Assembly: GCA_023269245.1 (NCBI GenBank)
Contig: JAHFMB010000042.1
Coordinates: 1 to 8,093, forward strand
Length of the DNA: 8,093 bases
From: Candidatus Tayloriibacteriota bacterium
GTDB lineage: Bacteria > Patescibacteriota > Minisyncoccia > Phycocordibacterales > PALSA-1337
Direction: 5' to 3'
Shown here: one piece after another, positions 1 to 4,999 of the stretch
How positions within the stretch are numbered: the first letter of the stretch is position 1
Layout: each line of letters starts with the position of its first letter
Made by a program: the position numbers and the translations under genes
Notes under the pieces: model-generated
Databases searched by the model: none
What the model was told of the DNA's origin: nothing
What the model saw: the letters and a program-made list of their open reading frames with translations, nothing else

Positions 1-552
1 GTTCATGAATGTTGAGGCTTGGGCGGCACTCTGAACCGGCATGCGCGTAATTTTTCCATATACTGTCGTGCCGCCGATGAACCGAATTTCTCCCGTGGCA
101 GAAAGTGATGGAGAAGAAATATCAATAAGCAAACCTGTATCCGGAGCACCTGGTGGATGTTTCACCACATCAGATGTCACCGATAGTGTGGAGTTTGCGA
201 GGCTTGGTACATTAGAATCAATCGAAATCGACACGTTCCCATGAAGTTTTTGTGACGCGTCGATGTTATGGATGGACGTTTGCAGTGATGTGCCCGGATC
301 TAGTACAAAAGCATACGTCGCCCACCCGCCCACGATCACAATGAGGATGACAAGTATCAAAACAATGAGCCAGTGCGAGTGTCGAGCTGGTGGTACGCTC
401 AGAGGTACCGTGGGGCCACGAAACTGCTGTTGAGGGACGTTTGAGGTCGGCGGTGGCGTTGGCGATGCAGGAAACGACACTGGTTGTGCGCCATAATTGA
501 CGAATTGAGGACCGGAGGAAGAAGCGGGCGGCTGATCATTTTGTGGATTCAT
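1..552 (-). CDS. Single-pass membrane protein with Pro/Gln-rich N-terminus (3' end cut by window edge)
   Basis: The frame is open from ATG at 552 down to base 1, giving 184 residues with no stop, so the C-terminus lies outside the window. Residues 1-58 are rich in Pro, Gln, Ser and Ala and look disordered. Residues 60-84 form one hydrophobic membrane helix (core WLIVLILVILIVIVGGW). The rest is a polar, Ser/Thr-rich domain with alternating beta-type patterns and is probably extracellular. A low-complexity cytoplasmic tail, one helix and an outside beta domain are a common architecture in Patescibacteria. I do not recognise the family and assign no function. The start lies 19 bases after the pduO stop on the same strand, so the two may be cotranscribed. 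A GAGGA motif lies 16 bases before the ATG, too far for normal ribosome binding. A TATACT at 575-580 could provide an independent promoter. Confidence 0.75.
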   Translation of the reverse strand, partial: MNPQNDQPPASSSGPQFVNYGAQPVSFPASPTPPPTSNVPQQQFRGPTVPLSVPPARHSHWLIVLILVILIVIVGGWATYAFVLDPGTSLQTSIHNIDASQKLHGNVSISIDSNVPSLANSTLSVTSDVVKHPPGAPDTGLLIDISSPSLSATGEIRFIGGTTVYGKITRMPVQSAAQASTFMN

Positions 553-571
553 GAGTGTAATGATTATTTCC

Positions 572-1156
572 TCAAGTATAGCACGGCGCCTGCTCAACAA
601 TCCCCGCTTTGTGGTTATTGTAGCGAGCAAGTGCGTAAAAAAGTGAGGAGAGCCTATTGAGAAACGTGAGTGTGAGCGCATCCACGACCACTTCCCCATG
701 TTCAGTACCTGCAATAACTCGGCGTTCAGCTTTTCGTGCCAACGTGCGAGACACATCAAACAATGCCGCCAGTTCAGTTCCCCCGGAAATAAAAAATGTT
801 TTGATTGGTGGCATCTCCTTTTCTATCCAATCAACAATATATTCGATGCGATCAATCTTGGTTTGTTCAATCTTTTTGTCTGCACCGGCAACTTGTGCTT
901 GGATAATAAAGAGGCATTCCTGGACCCACTGGATAATTTCGGCAGGCTTTTTCGTTGAATCTACAGACTGATCTGATGAAATCTGCGCCGTCCACGTAAG
1001 ATCGGACAATTTCACTTTGACGAGACCAATAAATGAATTGAGCTCATCGAGTGCACCAAGAGCCTCGGTCTGACACGAGCTTTTGGAAATACGCTGGCCG
1101 GGCTTTGAATTGAATGCTTTTGTTGTACCGCTGTCGCCTTTACGAGTGTAGAGCAT
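572..1156 (-). CDS. PduO-type cob(I)alamin adenosyltransferase
   Basis: The 194-residue protein transfers the adenosyl group of ATP to cob(I)alamin in the cytoplasm, making adenosylcobalamin. Visible family signatures are the N-terminal ATP-binding segment YTRKGDSGTT (3-12), ALDELNSFIG (35-44), the FFISGG turn (121-126), SRTLARKAERRV (136-147) and FLNRLSSLFYALAR (165-178). Length fits the family. The usual 'RRAER' reads RKAER, and the usual 'NRLSD' reads NRLSS, so two normally conserved positions differ. The frame is open upstream to 1324, but that stretch runs through two tRNA genes. The ATG at 1156 is correct because the YTRxGDxGxT motif begins two residues after it and a TATACT box lies 6 bases upstream. 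Only 50 bases separate it from the tRNA, too few for a cobalamin riboswitch. In a reduced genome the likely consumer is a B12-dependent ribonucleotide reductase (inference). Confidence 0.9.
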   Translation of the reverse strand: MLYTRKGDSGTTKAFNSKPGQRISKSSCQTEALGALDELNSFIGLVKVKLSDLTWTAQISSDQSVDSTKKPAEIIQWVQECLFIIQAQVAGADKKIEQTKIDRIEYIVDWIEKEMPPIKTFFISGGTELAALFDVSRTLARKAERRVIAGTEHGEVVVDALTLTFLNRLSSLFYALARYNNHKAGIVEQAPCYT

Positions 1157-1162
1157 GAGGTA

Positions 1163-1191
1163 AGTATACGAGAAAAAAGCATGGGTGAAAA
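1163..1191 (-). promoter_or_regulatory. Predicted leaderless promoter of the adenosyltransferase gene
   Basis: On the minus strand TTTTCA (1186-1191) and TATACT (1163-1168) are separated by 17 bases. The -10 box is followed by 6 bases and then the ATG at 1156. Transcription would therefore start on or beside the start codon. The -35 is weak (4 of 6 consensus bases). Readthrough from the tRNA promoter at 1390-1418 remains possible. Confidence 0.5.
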
Positions 1192-1206
1192 GAAAGATTG
1201 TACGTG

Positions 1207-1278
1207 TACCCCCACCAGGAATCGAACCTGGACCGCGAACTTCGGAGGCTCGCGTTCTATCCATTAAACTATGGGGGC
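1207..1278 (-). tRNA. tRNA-Arg(CCG)
   Basis: A complete cloverleaf can be folded. The acceptor GCCCCCA pairs with TGGGGGT, including a G1-U72 wobble. The D arm is GTTT/GAAC, the anticodon stem CGAGC/GTTCG has loop CTCCGAA, and the T arm is CCAGG-TTCGATT-CCTGG. The anticodon CCG reads CGG (Arg). The discriminator is A, and the genome does not encode CCA (ACAC follows). The gene lies 19 bases downstream of tRNA-Leu, in the same transcript. Confidence 0.95.
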
Positions 1279-1297
1279 TAACATTCCGGATTTCCAG

Positions 1298-1381
1298 TGC
1301 GCAGGAGAGGACTCGAACCTCCATTCCCTAACGGGAGCTACCACCTCAAGGTAGTGCGTCTACCAATTTCGCCACCTGCGC
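1298..1381 (-). tRNA. tRNA-Leu(GAG)
   Basis: This is a class II tRNA of 84 nt. The acceptor GCGCAGG pairs with CCTGCGC. The anticodon stem CTACC/GGTAG holds loop TTGAGGT, so anticodon GAG reads CUC (Leu). The long variable arm has stem TCCC/GGGA, and the T arm is GGAGG-TTCGAGT-CCTCT with one wobble. The discriminator is A and no CCA is encoded. It is the first gene of a two-tRNA transcript driven by the promoter at 1390-1418. Confidence 0.95.
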
Positions 1382-1389
1382 GTGCATGC

Positions 1390-1418
1390 ACTATAGCGGA
1401 AAAGCTGTCATATTTCAA
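1390..1418 (-). promoter_or_regulatory. Promoter of the tRNA-Leu/tRNA-Arg unit
   Basis: On the minus strand TTGAAA (1413-1418), a 17-base spacer and TATAGT (1390-1395) form a near-consensus housekeeping promoter, with 5 of 6 bases in each box. The predicted start is 1-2 bases upstream of the mature tRNA-Leu 5' end at 1381, leaving almost no 5' leader. Confidence 0.75.
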
Positions 1419-1419
1419 C

Positions 1420-1447
1420 AAAACAGACCGCGCGAGCGATCTGTTTT
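1420..1447 (-). terminator. Intrinsic terminator downstream of rplS
   Basis: A 12-bp stem pairs 1420-1431 with 1436-1447, with one G-U wobble when read on the minus strand. The loop has 4 bases and the A/T-rich base gives T-runs on both sides. It begins 19 bases after the rplS stop and ends transcription just before the tRNA-Leu promoter. The T-run at 1444-1448 means it could also stop plus-strand transcription. Confidence 0.8.
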
Positions 1448-1466
1448 TAAAAAAGTATGAGTAAGA

Positions 1467-1910
1467 TTATTTTGCAGCTTCCTCTACTGGAGCTTCTGCT
1501 GCTGCAGCTTGTGCCGCCGCATCATGCTTGGTGTCAGTATTCTGATCCTTGTCGATGGCCAAAATGCGACGCATCTGCTTGCGAATCTCCTTTGTCGCCT
1601 TTTCACGAATGAAGTAGAGTTTTGCACGGCGAACTTTTGAGCGGCGGATGAGCTCAACGCTTTCAATCATCGGAGAATACAGCGGAAAAATGCGTTCAAC
1701 GCCGATGCCGCCGACGACTTTTCGTACGGTAAACGTAGCACCTGCTTCGCTGCCATGCTTGCGTGCCAATACTAGACCCTCAAAAGCCTGAAGACGGAAT
1801 TTGCCTTTGTCTTCCTCGATTTTCTGCCACACACGAACCTGATCACCCGAGCGGATGTCGAGCTTTTTGCGTTCAGCGAGTTTGACGGTAGAAATTACCT
1901 TGGTTGCCAT
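1467..1910 (-). CDS. rplS: 50S ribosomal protein L19 with Ala-rich C-terminal extension
   Basis: L19 sits at the 30S-50S interface of the ribosome, contacting 23S rRNA near the 16S-23S bridge. Residues 1-115 match the whole L19 domain: [11 protein letters not shown] (21-31), FEGLVLARK (43-51), [20 protein letters not shown] (57-76), then [11 protein letters not shown] and [11 protein letters not shown] (92-102). Typical bacterial L19 is about 115 residues, but this protein has 147. Residues from about 118 to 147 form an acidic, alanine-rich tail ([17 protein letters not shown]) that is probably disordered. The start at 1910 gives the expected N-terminus. The gene is 42 bases downstream of rluD on the same strand. 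It also has its own extended -10 box and ends in a strong terminator. No Shine-Dalgarno sequence precedes it. Confidence 0.96.
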   Translation of the reverse strand: MATKVISTVKLAERKKLDIRSGDQVRVWQKIEEDKGKFRLQAFEGLVLARKHGSEAGATFTVRKVVGGIGVERIFPLYSPMIESVELIRRSKVRRAKLYFIREKATKEIRKQMRRILAIDKDQNTDTKHDAAAQAAAAEAPVEEAAK

Positions 1911-1921
1911 AGTGGGAGTAC

Positions 1922-1948
1922 ATTATCACAGAGGAAGAAAAAACTCAA
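1922..1948 (-). promoter_or_regulatory. Predicted extended -10 promoter of rplS
   Basis: On the minus strand TGTGATAAT (1922-1930) matches the TGnTATAAT extended -10 pattern with one mismatch. A weak TTGAGT lies 15 bases upstream at 1943-1948. The -10 ends 11 bases before the ATG, so the leader would be only about 4-5 bases. Confidence 0.5.
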
Positions 1949-1952
1949 CTTA

Positions 1953-2708
1953 TCACAAGCCGAATATCTTGTATGCGGCCTTGAAGTCCTTTGGAAGGGG
2001 GGCCTCAATCTTTATACGAAGGTCCTTTGTGGTGTTAAACTCAACCGAACGAGCATGGAGCGCAGTACGTTCAAAACCAAGCGCCATAGGGCGTTTCGGA
2101 GCATACAGAGTGTCCCCTACGACCGGATGGTGGACGGCAAGCAAGTGTACGCGAATCTGGTGCGTGCGACCAGTCTTTGGTTCAACTTCAAGAAGGGTGA
2201 ATTTCTCCATCCTACCTTCGACTTCCTGAACGCCGTTCTTGATTCTAGTCCAATAGGTTTCAGCATCCCTCATCTCCCCTCTCGCACCACGCTGCGCCGA
2301 CCATTTTCGGAAATCCGTGTTGTTGCGACCGATCGGCCTACTGATAGTGCCAAATTCCTCGAGCATTTCGCCCCACGCAAAAGCAAGGTATTTTTTTGTC
2401 ATTGTTCGGTCCTGAAATTGCTTCTTGAGATGGGCATGACCACCTTTTGTTTTTGCGATAATAAGGGCCCCTGACGTTTCTCTGTCGAGACGATGGACAA
2501 TACCGGGTCGTGCGATCGGTGACCCGTCAACACCACGCGCCGGTTCGCCCACATTCTTGGTTCGTGGATACTGTTCAAGAACCCAGTCACTCAAAAAAGG
2601 GCCTTCGGTGCGTCCGTCAGGGTGGACCATAAGGCCGGCAGGCTTGTTGACCACCACACAGTCTTTGTCCTCATAGAGAACCTCAATGTTTGGCAACTTG
2701 TTGCTCAT
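1953..2708 (-). CDS. RluA/RluD-family 23S rRNA pseudouridine synthase, without S4 domain
   Basis: The 251-residue cytoplasmic enzyme isomerises uridine to pseudouridine in rRNA (family knowledge; the exact target site cannot be read from sequence). Landmarks are LYEDKDCVVVNKPAGLMVHP (11-30), the catalytic motif HRLDRETSG (72-80) with nucleophile Asp75, AKTKGGHAHLKKQF (85-98), KKYLAFAWG (105-113), PKTGRTHQIRVHL (177-189) and VVGDTLYAP (196-204). E. coli RluD and RluC carry an N-terminal S4 RNA-binding domain, but here the catalytic domain starts at once. A frame continues upstream to 2801 but crosses a promoter and part of an inverted repeat. The ATG at 2708 is preferred because the conserved domain begins just after it and a TATATT box ends 6 bases before it. 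The gene lies upstream of rplS, a different partner from the common trmD-rplS arrangement. Confidence 0.93.
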   Translation of the reverse strand: MSNKLPNIEVLYEDKDCVVVNKPAGLMVHPDGRTEGPFLSDWVLEQYPRTKNVGEPARGVDGSPIARPGIVHRLDRETSGALIIAKTKGGHAHLKKQFQDRTMTKKYLAFAWGEMLEEFGTISRPIGRNNTDFRKWSAQRGARGEMRDAETYWTRIKNGVQEVEGRMEKFTLLEVEPKTGRTHQIRVHLLAVHHPVVGDTLYAPKRPMALGFERTALHARSVEFNTTKDLRIKIEAPLPKDFKAAYKIFGL

Positions 2709-2714
2709 GACATG

Positions 2715-2743
2715 AATATACGCTACTCTAGGAGAGTTCACAA
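2715..2743 (-). promoter_or_regulatory. Predicted leaderless promoter of the pseudouridine synthase gene
   Basis: On the minus strand TTGTGA (2738-2743), a 17-base spacer and TATATT (2715-2720) are followed by exactly 6 bases and the ATG at 2708. The predicted transcription start coincides with the start codon. Spacing matches the boxes before the adenosyltransferase, pilM and the 7647 gene. Confidence 0.6.
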
Positions 2744-2760
2744 CGGTAGTGAATATTGAG

Positions 2761-2853
2761 TCGAAAATTCTGGTCTCGAAGTTTGCTCGAAAATGTTTCA
2801 TCGCTCACGCGACGAAACATCTTTCGAACCGAATTTCGTAAGACCGAAATTCG
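2761..2853. repeat. Long imperfect inverted repeat immediately upstream of tRNA-Val
   Basis: Arms 2761-2804 and 2809-2853 are near reverse complements around a 4-base centre TCAC. The inner block ATGTTTCATCGC (2793-2804) pairs with GCGACGAAACAT (2809-2820) with one mismatch. TCGAAA (2787-2792) pairs with TTTCGA (2822-2827) after one bulged C. Further out, CGAAGTTTGC faces a matching block of the right arm, and GGTCT (2772-2776) pairs with AGACC (2841-2845). The outermost AATT blocks also pair. The right arm alone holds a second perfect 9-bp palindrome, CGAATTTCG (2830-2838) with CGAAATTCG (2845-2853), which reaches the first base of the tRNA. It could be a palindromic mobile-element remnant, a folded leader processed to release the tRNA, or a regulatory site. 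The sequence does not decide between these. Confidence 0.8.
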
Positions 2854-2928
2854 CGCGATTAGCTCAGTTGGTAGAGCAACTCTTTTACACAGAGAAGGTC
2901 GCAGGTTCGAGTCCTGCATCGCGCACCA
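2853..2928 (+). tRNA. tRNA-Val(TAC), CCA encoded
   Basis: The cloverleaf is complete. The acceptor GCGCGAT pairs with ATCGCGC, the D arm is GCTC/GAGC, and the anticodon stem ACTCT/AGAGA has loop TTTACAC. The T arm is GCAGG-TTCGAGT-CCTGC, and discriminator A is followed by an encoded CCA. The anticodon TAC reads GUA (Val). The outer anticodon-stem pair 27-43 is A-A. No clear promoter is visible close upstream, where the long inverted repeat lies. The shared terminator follows at 2934-2959. Confidence 0.95.
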
Positions 2929-2933
2929 CAAAC

Positions 2934-2959
2934 AAAAACCACCCGGATGGGTGGTTTTT
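2934..2959. terminator. Bidirectional terminator between tRNA-Val and the convergent membrane-protein gene
   Basis: A perfect 11-bp stem pairs AAAAACCACCC (2934-2944) with GGGTGGTTTTT (2949-2959) around loop GGAT. Five T residues lie at the 3' end on either strand. It stands 5 bases after tRNA-Val (plus) and 20 bases after the stop of the 2980-3327 gene (minus), so it can serve both converging transcripts. Confidence 0.88.
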
Positions 2960-2979
2960 GCGAGCCGAAGCCTAAAAAA

Positions 2980-3327
2980 CTACATTTGAGGAGCTGCCGA
3001 AACACCATTCTTTGAAGCGAAACCGAGGACTGCGACAACAACACCCACAATGAGATAGAAAACATTGGTGGTAGTATCACCTGCAATGAAGTTCGCGCCA
3101 ACAAAGCCAAGGATGGCAAGAATGACGTAGATGATGCCGACCGTCTTCAGTGCTGTTCCTGCTGACGGCTTGCCAGCGAGAACCAACAACACGAGACCAA
3201 GGACAATGTGAATAATGCTGCTCAGAGTGTCAGCGGCAATAAAGCCGATGGCTGCGTCTGAGAACAGACCCCAAATTCCTGCGACAATAAGGATGACGCC
3301 GAAGATGGCTGCTGATGTTTTTGCCAT
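2980..3327 (-). CDS. Small four-helix integral membrane protein (DUF4383-like)
   Basis: The 115-residue protein is almost entirely hydrophobic. It has four likely membrane helices near residues 5-22, 36-51, 61-79 and 88-104, joined by short loops, with a polar C-terminal tail (SKNGVSAAPQM). The arrangement GVILIVAGIWGLF, then a second helix with IVLGLVLLVLAG and a GxxY-type third helix, resembles the DUF4383 group of small bacterial membrane proteins. That call is by resemblance only, and no catalytic residues are apparent. It forms a single-gene transcript bounded by the bidirectional terminator. An AT-rich upstream region carries overlapping TATTAT/TATAAA boxes (3351-3359) without a convincing -35. 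No Shine-Dalgarno motif is seen. Confidence 0.8.
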   Translation of the reverse strand: MAKTSAAIFGVILIVAGIWGLFSDAAIGFIAADTLSSIIHIVLGLVLLVLAGKPSAGTALKTVGIIYVILAILGFVGANFIAGDTTTNVFYLIVGVVVAVLGFASKNGVSAAPQM

Positions 3328-3383
3328 AAATGTACGTTAATTAATGCTAATTTATAATATCGATGACCACCCCAATTATACCC

Positions 3384-3440
3384 CTCTCCACAATGGAATG
3401 GAATACCCCAATCCACAGCTTACCCACAGCATATCCCACA
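3384..3440. repeat. Cluster of four DnaA-box-like CCACA 9-mers beside an AT-rich stretch
   Basis: CTCTCCACA (3384-3392), CAATCCACA (3409-3417), TTACCCACA (3420-3428) and TATCCCACA (3432-3440) recur in the same orientation. The last three are 11-12 bases apart, about one helical turn. TTACCCACA differs from the classic TTATCCACA at one base; the others are poorer. Bases 3328-3360 next to it are strongly AT-rich. This stretch lies between the membrane-protein gene and tRNA-Arg(TCT) and holds no gene. A role as protein-binding sites is only a possibility. Confidence 0.3.
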
Positions 3441-3458
3441 TCTAAAACTGTCCTTATC

Positions 3459-3533
3459 TGGTCCCCTCGCGTGGAATCGAACCACGATCAACGGCTTAGA
3501 AGTCCGCTGTTCTATCCATTGAACTACAAGGGG
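3459..3533 (-). tRNA. tRNA-Arg(TCT), CCA encoded
   Basis: The acceptor CCCCTTG pairs with CGAGGGG, including one T-G wobble. The D arm is GTTC/GAAC, the anticodon arm is GCGGA-CTTCTAA-GCCGT, and the T arm is CGTGG-TTCGATT-CCACG. Discriminator A is followed by an encoded CCA (3459-3461). The anticodon TCT reads AGA (Arg). The innermost anticodon-stem pair 31-39 is A-G, a mismatch, and the outermost 27-43 is G-U. The gene starts 19 bases after the last pilus-operon gene, so it may be made by readthrough and processing of that transcript. Confidence 0.92.
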
Positions 3534-3552
3534 GTATGGCCACAAAATACCA

Positions 3553-3882
3553 TTATAATGACGGGTCCGCTACCCCTCCATACCCTTTGAGTAGCGCCGA
3601 ATGCTCGTCAGCACGCGTATTAAACGTTTTAAGGGTCCGGTTCATGGCTTCAGTGTCAAAAAGCGATCGATACGCGCTCGAGCCAGCAACAACGGGGGCA
3701 TCCAACCGTGCGCGCGTAGTGTTGAATGAAATAAATCCTATACCAATGACAATGCCCGACAGGACCACAGCAATAATAACAAGGAGTAGCCAATCCAAAT
3801 ACGGATCATTGGCAACACGGTGTGCAAATGAATCTTGCTGACGATTTCTCGATATATGTTCTTTTGAATTGAATAGCTTCAT
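3553..3882 (-). CDS. Uncharacterised single-pass membrane protein at the end of the pilMNO operon
   Basis: I do not recognise a named family for this 109-residue protein. Residues 1-28 are polar and charged, with Asn, Arg and His, and look cytoplasmic. Residues 31-53 form one membrane helix (core WLLLVIIAVVLSGIVIGIG). Residues 54-109 are a short polar outside segment with no cysteines or repeats. The start at 3882 follows the pilO stop by 15 bases on the same strand, and no promoter or terminator intervenes, so it is almost surely in the pilM-N-O transcript. Its position is where pilP lies in Gram-negative loci, but it lacks a lipoprotein signal (no lipobox Cys) and is too short to be PilP. 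A small platform subunit coupling PilO to the envelope or to another pilus part is a guess from context. Confidence 0.75.
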   Translation of the reverse strand: MKLFNSKEHISRNRQQDSFAHRVANDPYLDWLLLVIIAVVLSGIVIGIGFISFNTTRARLDAPVVAGSSAYRSLFDTEAMNRTLKTFNTRADEHSALLKGYGGVADPSL

Positions 3883-3897
3883 GGTTGTATGTAACTA

Positions 3898-4455
3898 TTA
3901 TTGGGAACGACGGATTGATATGCTCTCAAGTGCAAAGGTAATTCGCCATTCGGTGCGCTGAGACTTTGCGTCGCCGGCGATCATGTCGAGGCGAACCCCG
4001 CTTACGGTTGTTTTGTATGGCAACGTTTCCACAAGCCGCAGTACACGCATTATTGAAGACCAGCTCCCCACCGCATCGACTCGCAGACTCACTTTACCGA
4101 GAGTTCCGACAGGACTTGTGGCCAGGTCATCGGCAACAATATTTGAGAGGGTGATTTGCGCCCCAGTTGAAACATTCAATGATTCAATTTTTTCTATAAA
4201 TGCCACCTTTTGGTCATCGGCAACAAAAAATAAACCGAGTTTCGCGCGATCGGACGCGGTGTCATTGTACAGTGCGTTCAAATTTTGTTTTTGATTATTG
4301 TACACCTGCTCATTTTTGACCGCCTCGCGAGCAGCAAGTGCCCGGTCAAGCGATGAACCAATGGCATACTGCATATACCCATACAGGGCGCAGACAAATA
4401 CCGTTATGGAAAGCGCAATCATGAGGAGCGCGATGTGGCTGTGGTGATGTTTCAT
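3898..4455 (-). CDS. pilO: PilO-like type IV pilus inner-membrane platform protein
   Basis: The 185-residue protein has a short His-rich cytoplasmic start (MKHHHSHI), one membrane helix at about 8-30, and a heptad-like helical stretch at about 35-72. A C-terminal alpha/beta domain at about 80-180 fits the ferredoxin-like fold of PilO. Primary sequence in this family is weakly conserved. The call therefore rests on architecture, size and position: its ATG overlaps the pilN stop in an ATGA junction (4452-4455), which implies translational coupling. In known systems PilN and PilO dimerise through their coiled coils and outside domains and link cytoplasmic PilM to the pilus machinery. The next gene begins 15 bases downstream. 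No Shine-Dalgarno sequence precedes the start. Confidence 0.8.
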   Translation of the reverse strand: MKHHHSHIALLMIALSITVFVCALYGYMQYAIGSSLDRALAAREAVKNEQVYNNQKQNLNALYNDTASDRAKLGLFFVADDQKVAFIEKIESLNVSTGAQITLSNIVADDLATSPVGTLGKVSLRVDAVGSWSSIMRVLRLVETLPYKTTVSGVRLDMIAGDAKSQRTEWRITFALESISIRRSQ

Positions 4456-4994
4456 GGCAGTATATGGTTGACACGTATCGAGAATGGCAGATCCCTACTC
4501 TTCGCAAATCCAGCTATCGGCAATTCAACCTTGTTGCCAGGACTCAACCCTTCGAGACGCGTCTTGAAGGCAACCAACGCCTCTCGAGTCGGAGCTATCC
4601 CTTGAATGACAAGCACCGCGGTGCTTGTCGATATATCACTGATGGCAATCGAAGATATACGGACTGGTCCCCTCACTTCTATCATCCGTCCAATAACCGC
4701 CGAAGGACGAACGACTGTCGCCACTTGCGCCAGTGCGGTGATTTTGGCGCTGTCAGCCTGCAATTCTTTTTGAATGCGGGTTGATTCGCTGGTATCCTTA
4801 TTCTCTTTGAGCGACGCGACTGTACTGAGCTGTATGTGCTCTTCGCTATACGCGGCGATGAACGACGGGAAGAGCGAACTGAGGCCTATCAACCCCGCAA
4901 CTGAAATAAGGAACAGTGCGACGACCGTGACATGAATACGGTATGCCCGCTTTTGCTTTTCCTGCTCTTGAATTGGAAGAAAACTATGTCTCAT
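4452..4994 (-). CDS. pilN: PilN-like type IV pilus inner-membrane platform protein
   Basis: The 180-residue protein has a charged N-terminus (MRHSFLPIQEQEKQKR), one membrane helix at about 20-45, a helical linker, and an alpha/beta domain from about 80 on (VRISSIAISDI, AVLVIQGIAPTREALVAFK). PilN's short cytoplasmic N-terminus binds PilM in characterised systems. The frame is open upstream to 5093, inside the pilM coding region, but the ATG at 4994 lies 5 bases after the pilM stop and gives the normal PilN topology, so it is preferred. The stop overlaps the pilO start. Sequence similarity to PilN is weak, so the name depends on topology and on the pilM-pilN-pilO order. No ribosome-binding motif is visible at the junction, which suggests coupling to pilM translation. 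Confidence 0.83.
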   Translation of the reverse strand: MRHSFLPIQEQEKQKRAYRIHVTVVALFLISVAGLIGLSSLFPSFIAAYSEEHIQLSTVASLKENKDTSESTRIQKELQADSAKITALAQVATVVRPSAVIGRMIEVRGPVRISSIAISDISTSTAVLVIQGIAPTREALVAFKTRLEGLSPGNKVELPIAGFAKSRDLPFSIRVNHILP

Positions 4995-4999
4995 GTGGT

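Noticed and set aside
1157..1206. Possible cobalamin riboswitch ahead of the adenosyltransferase
   Set aside because: Only 50 bases are available between tRNA and ATG, too short for the aptamer, and no B12-box motif is seen.
1157..1324. N-terminal extension of the adenosyltransferase frame by 56 codons
   Set aside because: It reads through tRNA-Arg(CCG) and part of tRNA-Leu, and the family motif begins right after the ATG at 1156.
2709..2801. Longer N-terminus for the pseudouridine synthase
   Set aside because: It would cover the -35/-10 boxes and part of the inverted repeat, and the added residues match no S4 domain.
2728..3119. Minus-strand frames with 'MQDSNLRPSLCKR' and 'CRTRTCDLLCVKE' and plus-strand frames with 'LAQLVEQLFYTEKVAGSSPASRT'
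   Set aside because: These are the well-known false peptides made by translating tRNA genes; here they come from tRNA-Val on either strand.
3363..3590. Plus-strand frame with 'WSPRVESNHDQRLRSPLFYPLNYKG'
   Set aside because: Antisense translation of tRNA-Arg(TCT), not a gene.
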